Assembly (NCBI RefSeq): GCF_001425485.1
Contig: NZ_LMQW01000013.1
Coordinates: 1,003-53,287 of the forward strand
Length of the DNA: 52,285 bases
Direction of reading: 5' to 3'
Source: Aureimonas sp. Leaf427
GTDB taxonomy: Bacteria > Pseudomonadota > Alphaproteobacteria > Rhizobiales > Rhizobiaceae
Below are positions 43,657 to 52,032 of this stretch, piece by piece. Both the position numbers and the translations under genes were made by a program. Each line of letters starts with the position of its first letter. The first letter of the stretch is position 1. The notes beneath the pieces were generated by a model. That model did not search any database. It was not told where the DNA came from and saw only the letters and a list, made by a program, of their open reading frames with translations.

Positions 43657-44591
43657 CAGCGGCCTCCTTCCTTGAACAGGCCGGACACGACCCTGAGAAG
43701 CGGGCTGACGAGCAGGATCGCGATCACGAGCGTGACGATCGCGTAGGCGGAGGCCCGGCCGAGGTCGAAAGCGCTGAAGGCCTGGAGATACACGTAGTAG
43801 GAGAGGTTGGTCGTCGCGTAGGCGGGACCGCCGCCGGTGAGGATCGTGACGGCCGCGAAGTTTTCGAGGACGTACATCGCCGTTAGAAGCCCCGTCAGCT
43901 CGATGAAGGGCCTCAAGTGCGGCAACTCGAGCCGGCGAAAGACATAGAGGCGGCTGGCGCCGTCGACGGCGGCGGCCTCGCGCACCTCTTCGGGAAAGGA
44001 TTGGAGCCCGGCCAGAAGGATCAGAAGCGCGAAGGCCGACCACTGCCAAGCGGTGACGAGGATAATGGAGAGCTTCGGATACTGGGTGAGCCAGCCGACG
44101 CGTCCCAGTCCCAATTCCCAGGTCGCCCAGCCGAGCAATCCGAAATTGGCGTCGTATATGGCGGTCTTCCAGAACAGCGCCGCCGCCACGGGCATGAGGA
44201 AGAAGGGCGTGATCGCGAGCGTGCGCGCAAGCCCGCGTCCCCAAAAGGCTCGATTGAGACCGAGGGCGAGGAGGCCGCCGACGAGGAGCGACAGCGCGAC
44301 GATCGACCCTGTCATGATGGCCGTGTTGGCGAGCGCGCGCAGGAAAACGGCGTCGCCGAATGCACCAATGAAGTTTCTGAACCAGACGAGCCGCGGCGGG
44401 TTCAGCGAAACCATGTTCCAGCTCTGGACGCTGTAGTAGAGCGTCAGCACGAACGGGATCTGTGTCACGACGAGGACGAACGCCATGGCCGGCAGGAGCG
44501 GCAGGCGCCGGTTCCAGCCTTCGCGGCGGCGCGACGCGGAAACGGGAGGACGGCTGGCCGGTGCCGAGGATGTCATCGATATATCGGTCAT
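43656..44591 (-). CDS. ABC sugar importer permease (MalF type)
   Basis: The 311-aa permease has a cytosolic N-terminus, a first membrane segment at about residues 30-52 (LLPAMAFVLVVTQIPFVLTL) and five more, and the EAA loop EEVREAAAVDGASRLYVFRRL. It pairs with the MalG-type permease downstream. The start at MTDIS (44591) was chosen over the far upstream ATG because family proteins begin shortly before the first membrane helix. Confidence 0.92.
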   Translation of the reverse strand: MTDISMTSSAPASRPPVSASRRREGWNRRLPLLPAMAFVLVVTQIPFVLTLYYSVQSWNMVSLNPPRLVWFRNFIGAFGDAVFLRALANTAIMTGSIVALSLLVGGLLALGLNRAFWGRGLARTLAITPFFLMPVAAALFWKTAIYDANFGLLGWATWELGLGRVGWLTQYPKLSIILVTAWQWSAFALLILLAGLQSFPEEVREAAAVDGASRLYVFRRLELPHLRPFIELTGLLTAMYVLENFAAVTILTGGGPAYATTNLSYYVYLQAFSAFDLGRASAYAIVTLVIAILLVSPLLRVVSGLFKEGGR

Positions 44592-44649
44592 GGAGCGGGA
44601 CCTTTGCCGGAGTGCCCGGAGCCGCGGGGAGCGGCTCCGGACATCGGGA

Positions 44650-46017
44650 TCACTTGATGTAGCCGGCATCCGTCATGATCTGACGGATCTGGTCCTCGCT
44701 GGTCTTCAAGGCCTCGTCGACGGTCTGCTGGCCGCTGATCGCCCCGGATATCTGCTGTGAGACGAAGTCGCCGATCTGCTCGAATTCAGGGATCGAGACG
44801 TATTGCACCCCGGTATAGGGCACGGGATCGACCGTCGGCTTTTGCGGGTTTGCCTCCTCGATCGACTTCAGCGTCAGGTCAGCATAGTCCTTCGCTGCCG
44901 CTTGGTACTCGGGGATCGCGTAGGTCGACTTGCGCGAGCCGGGCGGAATCTGGTCCCATCCCGCTTCCTTGCCCGCGAGCGCGATGTACTCGGGGCTCGT
45001 CACCCAGGAAATGAACTTCCAGGCCGCATCCTGGTGCTGGCTCGTCTCCGGGATCGCTAGACCCCATGCCCATAGCCAGCCGCTGTATTCGGTCTCCTTT
45101 TTCGGAGCGAGTGCGAACCCGACATTCGGCTTCAGTTCGGCCGAAGACTGGTCGAGAACGGGACCTGCGAAGACCGTGTCGTCGTACCACATGGCCGTGC
45201 GCCCTTGTGAGAAGAGCTGGAGGCATTCCTGCCAGCCGGCGGTCGCCGCGTCCTGCTGGCCGTGCTCGCGGATGAGGTCCACGTAGAACTCGATCGCTGC
45301 CTTGGTCTTCGGCGAGGTCAGTTGGGGCTGCCAGTTCTCGTCGAACCAGCGACCACCGAACGTGTTGATGACCGTGGTGAGCGGCGCAAGGTTCTGGCCC
45401 CAGCCCGGAACGCCCCGCAGGCAGATGCCGGAGACGCCCTTGGCATCGTCGTCGAGCTTGGCGGCGAACTCCGCGACCTGGTCCCACGTCGGATGCTCGG
45501 GCATCGTCAGGCCGGCGGCCTGGAACAGATCCTTGCGGTAGAACATGAAGGATGAGGAGCCGTAGAACGGCGTGGCATAGAGGCTGCCATCCTTGGATAT
45601 GAGGTCGAGGATCGGCTTGTTGAGGTCGTCGAGCTTCCAGTCGGTCGCCGAGGGGACGTATTTTTCGCTGAGGTTGACGATCCATCCCTTCTGCGCCCAG
45701 AGCGGCACCTCGTAGGCGCCGATCATGACGACGTCGAACTGGCCCGACTTCGTCGCCACGTCGCGTAGGACCGTCGGGCGCAGCTGGTTCTCGGGAAGGA
45801 TCTGGAAGTTAACCTGGATGTCCGGGTTCGTCTTGTAGAACTCACCAATGAGACGCTCGGCGACCTGCATCTGCGGGTTCGCCGCCATCGCGATCGTCAG
45901 CGAGGTCTTCTCCTGCGCCGAGGCCGCGCCGGCCGCGATCAGCGCCCCAGTCGCGGCGTAGAGACAAAGCTTCGCCATCCGAGCGCGAAGGGCGCGCCCG
46001 CTCGAGATCCTGTTCAT
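44650..46017 (-). CDS. ABC sugar importer substrate-binding protein
   Basis: The 455-aa protein has a signal peptide (residues 1-34, cleavage probably after AGAASA) and an extracellular sugar-binding fold of family 1: LTIAMAANPQMQVAERLIGEF, FDVVMIGAYEVPLWAQKGWI, DGSLYATPFYGSSSFMFYRK, TWDQVAEFAAKL. It captures the substrate in the periplasm. GGAGGAAG lies just before the ATG. A hairpin stands between it and the upstream gntR gene, and may separate expression levels of regulator and transporter. Confidence 0.93.
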   Translation of the reverse strand: MNRISSGRALRARMAKLCLYAATGALIAAGAASAQEKTSLTIAMAANPQMQVAERLIGEFYKTNPDIQVNFQILPENQLRPTVLRDVATKSGQFDVVMIGAYEVPLWAQKGWIVNLSEKYVPSATDWKLDDLNKPILDLISKDGSLYATPFYGSSSFMFYRKDLFQAAGLTMPEHPTWDQVAEFAAKLDDDAKGVSGICLRGVPGWGQNLAPLTTVINTFGGRWFDENWQPQLTSPKTKAAIEFYVDLIREHGQQDAATAGWQECLQLFSQGRTAMWYDDTVFAGPVLDQSSAELKPNVGFALAPKKETEYSGWLWAWGLAIPETSQHQDAAWKFISWVTSPEYIALAGKEAGWDQIPPGSRKSTYAIPEYQAAAKDYADLTLKSIEEANPQKPTVDPVPYTGVQYVSIPEFEQIGDFVSQQISGAISGQQTVDEALKTSEDQIRQIMTDAGYIK

Positions 46018-46034
46018 GTGCTTCCTCCCAGAAG

Positions 46035-46055
46035 AACCGCCTTGATCGGCGGGTT
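46035..46055 (-). terminator. hairpin between gntR and the binding-protein gene
   Basis: AACCGCC (46035-46041) pairs with GGCGGGTT (46048-46055) around TTGATC. It begins at the gntR stop and lies before the ribosome site of the binding protein. There is no long U tract, so it is more likely a processing or stabilising hairpin than a full terminator. Confidence 0.45.
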
Positions 46056-46819
46056 TAAGCGTCTTGCGGATCTGCCTCCGCTTCGACCGTGACCTCCACC
46101 ACGTCGTTGCGAATCCACGACGTGTAGTAATCGAAGTTCCGTCCGTCCTTCGTCCAAGAAATCGACGTGACCAGGAGCAGCGGGGCGCCAATCTTCACCT
46201 CGAGCAACCCGGACAGTTTCTCGTCTGCCAACACTGCGGCAACGGACCGCCGTGCGCCGAACACGGAGAAGCCAGCTTCCACGAGCGTCCTGTTCAAAGA
46301 GGCGCGCCCCTCAACGACACCGCTCGGAATCAACAGCTCCTGGACCATCGGCAGCATGTAGTTCACCGAGTAGAGGGCCACTCGACCGTCAAGGCGACGA
46401 AGTCTCGCCAGGACGAATCCTTTTTCGTCTGCGCCAAGCTTCAATGCCTTTGCGATCTCGGGAGGAAGAACCTCCAGGGTCGCTCGGATGGTCTTCGTCT
46501 CCACATTCCGATTGTTGTGGGTGACCTCTGTTTCGAAGAAGCCCGCCGGCACCTGGAGGCGCCAGCCCCTTTGTTCCGGATCAAGGACGAAGGCCCCCCG
46601 TCGGGGCACCATTTTGATGACCTTCTTTTCCTGCAGGCTTCTCATCGTCTCGCGCACGGTCGAGCGAGACAGGTCGTACCGGCGGCACAGTTCGCTTTCC
46701 GATGGAAGCCGCTCGCCTGGCGCCAGCGTACCGTTCTGGATCTGCTGCTCCACCAGTCGGTGGAGCTGGAGATAATAAGGTTCCGAACCGAGGCGGTCGA
46801 TCGCGGCTTGCTGGCTCAT
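46055..46819 (-). CDS. GntR/HutC-family transcriptional regulator
   Basis: The 254-aa protein has an N-terminal GntR winged helix (YYLQLHRLVEQQIQNGTLAP, SELCRRYDLSRSTVRETMRSL) and a C-terminal UTRA ligand domain (FVLARLRRLDGRVALYSVNYM, VTSISWTKDGRNFDYYTSWIR). Proteins of this group sense sugars or sugar phosphates. Its promoter contains a palindrome that is repeated in front of the aldolase gene, so it probably represses itself, the transporter operon and the aldolase. The ATG at 46819 was preferred to a TTG one codon upstream. Confidence 0.92.
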   Translation of the reverse strand: MSQQAAIDRLGSEPYYLQLHRLVEQQIQNGTLAPGERLPSESELCRRYDLSRSTVRETMRSLQEKKVIKMVPRRGAFVLDPEQRGWRLQVPAGFFETEVTHNNRNVETKTIRATLEVLPPEIAKALKLGADEKGFVLARLRRLDGRVALYSVNYMLPMVQELLIPSGVVEGRASLNRTLVEAGFSVFGARRSVAAVLADEKLSGLLEVKIGAPLLLVTSISWTKDGRNFDYYTSWIRNDVVEVTVEAEADPQDA

Positions 46820-46830
46820 CAATTCTTGTC

Positions 46831-46851
46831 CGTGTTGTCCGTACAGTACGG
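46831..46851 (-). promoter_or_regulatory. GntR operator candidate before gntR
   Basis: The site contains TTGTCCGTACAG and the odd palindrome CCGTACAGTACGG (46839-46851). It is 12 bases upstream of the gntR start, and 18 of its 21 positions match a second site at 47822-47842. Confidence 0.78.
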
Positions 46852-46973
46852 CTTGTTGCGACCTCGGCGCAAGCCCTATTCGGGGACCTGCTCATATTGG
46901 TCGAGGACAAAGATAGTATGTCTCGGAGCAACGGTGGACATCCGATGTTCCATCGGCCGAATGCGTCTGGAGA

Positions 46974-47756
46974 TCAGTCGTCGAAGCGAACGCTGCGCGT
47001 CAGCTTGGCCACCTCGCCCAGCACCCGCTCAGCCTGGCTGCGTTCGCGCTGCCAGATATTCCGCCCGACGATCACGCCGCGCGCTCCGGAGCGGATGGTC
47101 TGGGCGACTGCGTCGATCGTCTCGCTTGGATCGCCGGCCAGCGGTCCGCCCGCAATGACCAAAGGCACCTTTAGCTCGTCCACCAGTCGCTTCGTGCGCT
47201 CCTCGCCGGGGAAGGCGATCTTAATGATGTGGGCACCGAGGTCGTAGGCGATGCGCGCGACCTTTTCCTCCTCGATGATGACGTCCTCCGAGCGAGGGGC
47301 GCCCATGATGACCGGCTCGAGAACGAGCGGGATGTCCCAGTGGTCGCAGGCCGCGATCACTTTGCCGACGCGTGTGCACATGGCCACCCGTTCCGCCTTG
47401 GACATGTTCCAAGGAAACAGCATCTTGACGGCGTCGACGCCCATCCGAACGGCCTCCTCGACCGTCGTGATCAGGCCGTGAGATCCGCTGCCGTCGAGTT
47501 CGCGGAATTCATAGTAGGTGTCGATGGTGAGAACGCGCGTCAGGTGAGGGCGGGCAGCGAAGAACTTTTCTGTCTGCTTGACCTGACCGGGAGTCATCAT
47601 GAAGCCGGTGACGTCGTTGTCCGCCCAAGCAGCGAACGGAGCCGAGGGCGTTTCCAAGCCCTCGATGCGGTCGAAGATGAGCCCATGGTCGACCGGCATG
47701 ATGATCGCGACGCGGTCGCTCGGCAGCGTACGACGCAGGCGGAATTCCATCGACAT
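46974..47756 (-). CDS. class I aldolase of the DeoC/LacD/FbaB-like group
   Basis: The 260-aa protein starts MSMEFRLRRTLPSDRVAIIM and has VDHGLIFD, an AVKMLFPWNM segment, LVLEPVIMGAP and HIIKIAFPGE with the probable Schiff-base Lys, and the phosphate-binding end ARGVIVGRNIWQRE. This layout is typical of metal-independent aldolases that cleave ketose phosphates. The start at 47756 follows AGGA at good distance; the extended frame to 47846 would run through the operator. It is transcribed toward gntR and preceded by its own copy of the operator. Confidence 0.87.
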   Translation of the reverse strand: MSMEFRLRRTLPSDRVAIIMPVDHGLIFDRIEGLETPSAPFAAWADNDVTGFMMTPGQVKQTEKFFAARPHLTRVLTIDTYYEFRELDGSGSHGLITTVEEAVRMGVDAVKMLFPWNMSKAERVAMCTRVGKVIAACDHWDIPLVLEPVIMGAPRSEDVIIEEEKVARIAYDLGAHIIKIAFPGEERTKRLVDELKVPLVIAGGPLAGDPSETIDAVAQTIRSGARGVIVGRNIWQRERSQAERVLGEVAKLTRSVRFDD

Positions 47757-47821
47757 TGGGTCTATCCTGTTCTTGAGCCCGCAACTGAGCTCTTCTCCCC
47801 AGGACGCATGTACCACACGTC

Positions 47822-47842
47822 CGTATTGTCCGTACAGACCGG
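47822..47842 (-). promoter_or_regulatory. GntR operator candidate before the aldolase gene
   Basis: This site again contains TTGTCCGTACAG, here followed by ACCGGACAA so that TTGTCCG and CGGACAA form a 7-bp inverted pair. It lies 66 bases upstream of the aldolase start. Confidence 0.78.
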
Positions 47843-48764
47843 ACAAGGACAGGTCTAGGTTTGCCCGCGTGCTTCGTCAAGTCGTAAATTTCGATAATGA
47901 GGTGTGGCCACGCGTGGGTGCTATCGGCGACAGACATGGCGACAGACGCACTGCCGACCGGGCAAATGCGTCAAGGGCAACAACGTCGCGATGAAGATCA
48001 TGCAGACCGGTTGCGCTCCCGCGCTGAATCGTCCCGCTGGGCTGGTGGCTGCCGAGACAATCGAGATCATGTAGAGGACCACGCGGTAGACGCTGCCAGC
48101 TGTTTCCGGCGAAGGCGCGACAGCTACGTGGCCAGTCCCTGGAGTTCGCTACGGTCGAATGGGTCGTTTGGGCCGACAGCCGCCGGCTGCGCGAACCGAT
48201 CGGCCATATCCCGTTGCCTACCTCAGCCTTCGCTTCGGGCGAGCGGCGTCGAGATGCCGGCCGCCATTCTTGGAACCCCGGATGGCGAGTTCGATCGTTG
48301 GTAATCTTTTCCTTTTCGGCAAATTCACTGTGATAGATCCTGACGCCGATGGTCCAGTGCGGGATTTCATCGACCGTATCGGCTCAGCGCTATAACGCAC
48401 TTTGATCCCCTGACGAGGTTCCATAACGAATCTTATGCAACTGGCGCTTCTATATATCATTCCAGTGACTTGGCGCGACGAACCCCTCGAATCCATCTGA
48501 GTGTTCCCGCTCTTGCCCGCTACAAGACGCTGTGGGAACCCTATCCTCCGGATATAGCATTTCGGTTTTGCGATCCATGATCGGGTAGCGATGCGAACAG
48601 CGAAGCCGTCTGCCACACCGAAAATGAATCTCCAGCAGAGACATTCGTGAGGAAAGAAGCGGCGACGAGATAATCCCCGCTTCCTGCATGTGGAAGAGCT
48701 GACCTCAGCCTCTGCGAATTCAAGCTGTGGGCTTGCCCCACATTTGTGGAGAGCGTTTTCGGTT
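47843..48764. other. decayed segment without a clear gene
   Basis: Nearly 900 bases between the aldolase promoter and the IS3 element show no convincing frame on either strand. The segment is more AT-rich toward 48300-48700. A piece around 47960-48074 reads NVAMKIMQTGCAPALNRPAG, then LVAAETIEIM and a stop, and may be the tail of a lost gene. Just before the transposase, TGTGGG and CCCACA (48726-48742) form a short inverted repeat that may belong to the IS end. Confidence 0.5.
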
Positions 48765-49589
48765 CTACGCGGCCCGCCTTTCGAATTGAAGCGGGCTGAT
48801 GAAGTTGAGCGCCAAATGGCGCCGGACGGGGTTGTAGAAGCCGTCGATGTAGCGGCCGATCGCGGCTGTCGCCTCAGCTCGGTTCTGGAAGGCGGCGCGC
48901 CAGACGAGTTCGGCCTTGAGCGTCTTGAAGAAGGTCTCGACCATGGCGTTGTCGTAGCAGTTTCCCTTGCCCGACATCGAGATCCGAATGCCGTGCCGGC
49001 GCAGTTCGGCTTGGTAGTCCAGGGAGCAGTACTGGCTGCCGCGGTCCGCGTGGTGAACAAGACCGGCAGGCGGACGCCGTACGGTGATGGCTCGGCGCAG
49101 GGCTGACAGGGCCAGTTCCTTGTGCAGGCGATCGCCGGTAGCCCAGCCGACGACGCGTCGGGCGAACAGGTCGATGACGACGGCAAGGTACAGCCAGCCC
49201 TCTCGCGTCCAGACGTAGGAGATGTCCGCACCCCACTTCCGGTTCGGACCGGTCGCCGTAAAGTCCTGGTCAAGGAGGTTCGGCGCGACCGGAAAGGCAT
49301 GCAGGCTGTCCGTGGTGCGTTTGAACCGTCGCTTCTGCCGCGCCTTCATACCGTTCTCGCGCATCAGGCGGGCAACGCGCCGGCGCCCGATCCCTAAGCC
49401 GTTGTCGCGGAGTTCGTGCACCATGCGCGGGCTGCCATAAGTCTCGTTCGATAGAGCAAAAGCCGAGCGGACATGCGCGAGCAGTATCAGGTCGGTACGC
49501 TGACGGTGACAGGCCGGGCGGTCCTTCCAGGCGAAGTAGCCGCTCGGACTGACGCCAAGGACCGCCGCATCGATGAGGCGGAACCTCAT
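48765..49589 (-). CDS. IS3-family transposase OrfB
   Basis: The 274-aa protein has the rve catalytic core: first Asp in WGADISYVWT, second Asp in LVHHADRGSQYCS, Glu in NCYDNAMVETFFKTLKAE. At the N-terminus, MRFRLIDAAVLGVSPSGYFAW lacks about ten residues found between MRF and VLGVS in relatives, perhaps a small deletion. Its ATG overlaps the orfA stop (ATGA). In this family OrfAB is made by programmed frameshifting; here orfA is truncated, so the element is probably immobile. Confidence 0.9.
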   Translation of the reverse strand: MRFRLIDAAVLGVSPSGYFAWKDRPACHRQRTDLILLAHVRSAFALSNETYGSPRMVHELRDNGLGIGRRRVARLMRENGMKARQKRRFKRTTDSLHAFPVAPNLLDQDFTATGPNRKWGADISYVWTREGWLYLAVVIDLFARRVVGWATGDRLHKELALSALRRAITVRRPPAGLVHHADRGSQYCSLDYQAELRRHGIRISMSGKGNCYDNAMVETFFKTLKAELVWRAAFQNRAEATAAIGRYIDGFYNPVRRHLALNFISPLQFERRAA

Positions 49590-49675
49590 CGACTTCCCTC
49601 CTTGGCGAAAAAAGTCGCGGCCCGCTTCAGGATCTCGCGCTCCTGACGAAGGATCTCGTTCTGACGGAGTTCGGG
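49586..49675 (-). pseudogene. IS3 orfA, C-terminal remnant
   Basis: The minus strand reads LRQNEILRQEREILKRAATF, then FAKEGSR and stop, which is the conserved end of IS3 OrfA (leucine zipper). The rest of orfA is missing where the IS5-type element begins, so the IS3 copy was cut by a later insertion or deletion. Confidence 0.8.
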
Positions 49676-49683
49676 AGGATGGC

Positions 49684-50763
49684 ATGCGGGGACAGCCTGG
49701 GTTCTGGGACGTCGACGAGCGCTATGTCCGGCTGAGCGAAGCGGGTGATCCGCTGGAGAAGCTGAATGCGATCGTGCCCTTTGAGGTATTCAGGAAACCG
49801 CTGGCAAAGGCGCTGAGGCGATCGGACGGGGCAAAGGGCGGCAGACCGCCCTATGACGCAGTGCTGATGTTCAAGATCCTGGTGCTTCAGGCCCTCTACA
49901 ACCTCTCTGACGACCAGGCGGAGTTCCAGATCCAGGACCGGCTGTCGTTCATGCGCTTTCTCGGGCTTGGGATGGCGGAGAAGGTGCCGGACGCCAAGAC
50001 GATCTGGCTGTTCCGCGAGCACTTGGCCGAGGCTGGCGCGATCAAGACCCTGTTTTCCCGGTTCGACGAGCACCTTGCCAGGGCTGGCTACCTCGCCATG
50101 GGCGGGCAGATCGTGGATGCCACGATCGTCGCGGCGCCCAAGCAGAGGAACACCGAGGATGAGAAGGCAGCCATCAAGGCCGGCGAGGTGCCGGAGGCCT
50201 GGAAGGACAAGCCGGCCAAGCTTGGGCAGAAGGATCGCGATGCCCGCTGGACGGTGAAGTTCTCCAAGGCCAAGCCGGCGGCGGAGGGAAAGGCCCAGCA
50301 CATTGACATTGCGGTGCCGGCCTTCGGCTACAAGAACCACGCCTCGATCGACCGGCGCCATGGCTTCATCCGCGGATGGTCGGCAACGAGCGCAGCGGCC
50401 TGGGACGGGGCACAGCTTGCGAATGTTCTCGATCGCTCAAACACCGGATCGAAGGTCTGGGCCGACACCGCTTACCGGTCGGCCAAGAACGAGGCATGGC
50501 TGGACGAGAACGGCTATGTTTCCGACATTCACCGCAAGAAGCCGAAGGGGCGAGCGATGAGCGAGCGCACGTCACGCGCCAATGGCCGGCGCTCGAAGGT
50601 TCGCTCCGCGGTCGAGCACGTCTTCGCCCGCCAGAAGGGGCCGATGAAGCTGTTCATCCGCACCATCGGCATCGTGCGCGCCGAGGTGAAGATCGGCATG
50701 GCGAACCTGGCCTACAATCTCACGCGCTTCGTCTGGCATCAGGGGCGCGGTGTGCCCGCATGA
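49684..50763 (+). CDS. IS5-family transposase
   Basis: The 359-aa DDE transposase is complete: N-terminal MRGQPGFWDVDERYVRLSEA, YDAVLMFKILVLQALYNLSD, catalytic Asp in GGQIVDATIV, second in KVWADTAYRS and Glu in RSAVEHVFARQKGPM, with the C-terminal YNLTRFVWH. The ATG at 49684 is the family start; the upstream extension is an antisense reading of the IS3 element. It inserted next to or into IS3 orfA. The element ends are not resolved. Confidence 0.92.
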   Translation: MRGQPGFWDVDERYVRLSEAGDPLEKLNAIVPFEVFRKPLAKALRRSDGAKGGRPPYDAVLMFKILVLQALYNLSDDQAEFQIQDRLSFMRFLGLGMAEKVPDAKTIWLFREHLAEAGAIKTLFSRFDEHLARAGYLAMGGQIVDATIVAAPKQRNTEDEKAAIKAGEVPEAWKDKPAKLGQKDRDARWTVKFSKAKPAAEGKAQHIDIAVPAFGYKNHASIDRRHGFIRGWSATSAAAWDGAQLANVLDRSNTGSKVWADTAYRSAKNEAWLDENGYVSDIHRKKPKGRAMSERTSRANGRRSKVRSAVEHVFARQKGPMKLFIRTIGIVRAEVKIGMANLAYNLTRFVWHQGRGVPA

Positions 50764-50884
50764 GGTCAAAATCGCCGCCAGGAGCGCCAATCGGCGTCTC
50801 CTGAGCGAGACATCATCAACCTCGTCGGCTCGCGTCATCGCCAAAGGCTGCGTCAGCCCCCCCAAACGCAAAGCGACATCGTTT

Positions 50885-51238
50885 TTCGAGGTGCCCAGCT
50901 TCATCTTGTGGCGCGTCGCTTCGGCTGTGACGGGCTGGACTGCCGCCAGAGGATCTTTGCCGAGCGCTTCGGTTCGACCGTGCCGGAGCGAGCCCGTCGC
51001 ACCGGGCGGATGGATGGGATCGTCCACCATCTCGGCCTTGCTCTCGGCGGAAGACCCGGTGCCATCTTCGCTGCCCGGCTCATGCTGCCGGTGAGCAACG
51101 ACACCCTGCTGCGCGTCGTGCGGCGCCGCGCTCGTTCCCGTCGGCGGAAGACCCGGTGCCATCTTCGCTGCCCGGCTCATGCTGCCGGTGAGCAACGACA
51201 CCCTGCTGCGCGTCGTGCGGCGCCGCGCTCGTTCCCGT
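50885..51238 (+). pseudogene. ISL3-family transposase remnant with a 97-bp tandem duplication
   Basis: The fragment reads RRFGCDGLDCRQRIFAERFG, then RTGRMDGIVHHLGLALGGRP and LMLPVSNDTLLRVVRRRA, related to but not identical with the ISL3 transposase at the left edge and in opposite orientation. It begins and ends abruptly. Bases 51044-51141 are repeated at 51141-51238, a spacing of 97, which breaks the frame. Confidence 0.82.
51044..51238. repeat. 97-bp tandem duplication in the ISL3 remnant
   Basis: A 98-base block starting TCGGCGGAAGACCC is present twice in a row, sharing one base. Because 97 is not a multiple of 3, it also shifts the reading frame. Confidence 0.9.
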
Positions 51239-51248
51239 ACCGAACCCG

Positions 51249-51692
51249 AGAATCCACGCCACGACGTGCCGGGTCGTCACGGAGGCCTTCGCCGAGGAAC
51301 GCATGGTTCTTCGACCGCTGCGGCGGGCTCCGTTCCGGTCGGTCCTGAAGCTCGAGCGGCGCATCAGCCGGGAGGGCATGGTCAGCGTCGGTTGCAACTT
51401 CTACTCCGTGCCCGACGCCACACGCCGCCGCACCGTCGAGGTCCACACCTTGGCCGACAAGGTCCGGATCTTCGAGGACGGCACGCTGATCGCCGCCCAT
51501 GCGGTTCTCGAAGGCCGTCATGGCCGCCGCATCGAGCCGGACCGTCGCACGATCCATGCCGGGCGCCGCCGCTATGACGCCCAGAGCGAGCTCGGCCCAA
51601 TCCTTCTCGGTGCCGGCGACAAGGTCGCCCAGCGTCCGCTCGCCTCCTACGACGCCATCGGCCAGGCGCTGGCACAGGAGCAGCGGGCATGA
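51249..51692 (+). pseudogene. IS21-family transposase IstA, C-terminal remnant
   Basis: The frame runs from RIHATTCRVVTEAFAEERMV to ERRISREGMVSVGCNFYSVP, VEVHTLADKVRIFEDGTLIA and the end YDAIGQALAQEQRA, the Mu-type C-terminal domain of IstA. The catalytic domain is missing because the ISL3 remnant abuts it. The stop overlaps the start of the istB fragment, as in intact IS21 elements. Confidence 0.85.
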
Positions 51693-51997
51693 CCCACTCA
51701 CTGGACGCCACCCCCTCCACGATCGACCGCATCCGCCACGATCTGGTCGACCTGAAGATGCCCCGTGCGGGTCGAGGTCGTTCCGGACGCGACGTAGGCT
51801 GGGACAGCTTCGAAGTCGTCTTCGTCAAGATCGCGGCCCGGCTTCGGGCGAGGGGCTACGACGACGCGATGCGGATGTCTCCGGGGCAGCTGGTCTTCCA
51901 CTCCCGGCTTCTCGACGAGCTCGACGATGCGGACTTCACCGAGGCAGCCCTGGCGACGCTTCTGGCGCAGGCCGCCGCGCAAGGTGCCGAACGCTGA
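51689..51997 (+). CDS. chimeric frame: IstB N-terminus joined to unknown sequence
   Basis: The first 26 residues, MTHSLDATPSTIDRIRHDLV and DLKMPR, are the start of IstB, the IS21 helper ATPase. From residue 27 the sequence changes to GRGRSGRDVGWDSFEVVFVK and a helical C-terminus (DDAMRMSPGQLVFHSRLLDE), which is not IstB and is not recognised. It looks like a deletion or insertion joint that happens to stay open. The second part could be the end of a gene from the neighbouring region. Confidence 0.6.
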   Translation: MTHSLDATPSTIDRIRHDLVDLKMPRAGRGRSGRDVGWDSFEVVFVKIAARLRARGYDDAMRMSPGQLVFHSRLLDELDDADFTEAALATLLAQAAAQGAER

Positions 51998-52032
51998 CGA
52001 TCAACAAGACGAAGCGACGAGGCCTCCGGCCC

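Noticed and set aside
47757-47846. Longer aldolase start at 47846
   Set aside because: The extension covers the operator-like site and has no family similarity; the ATG at 47756 follows a ribosome site.
48218-49300. 360-codon minus-strand frame across the IS3 end
   Set aside because: It is an out-of-frame reading of orfB continued into decayed DNA.
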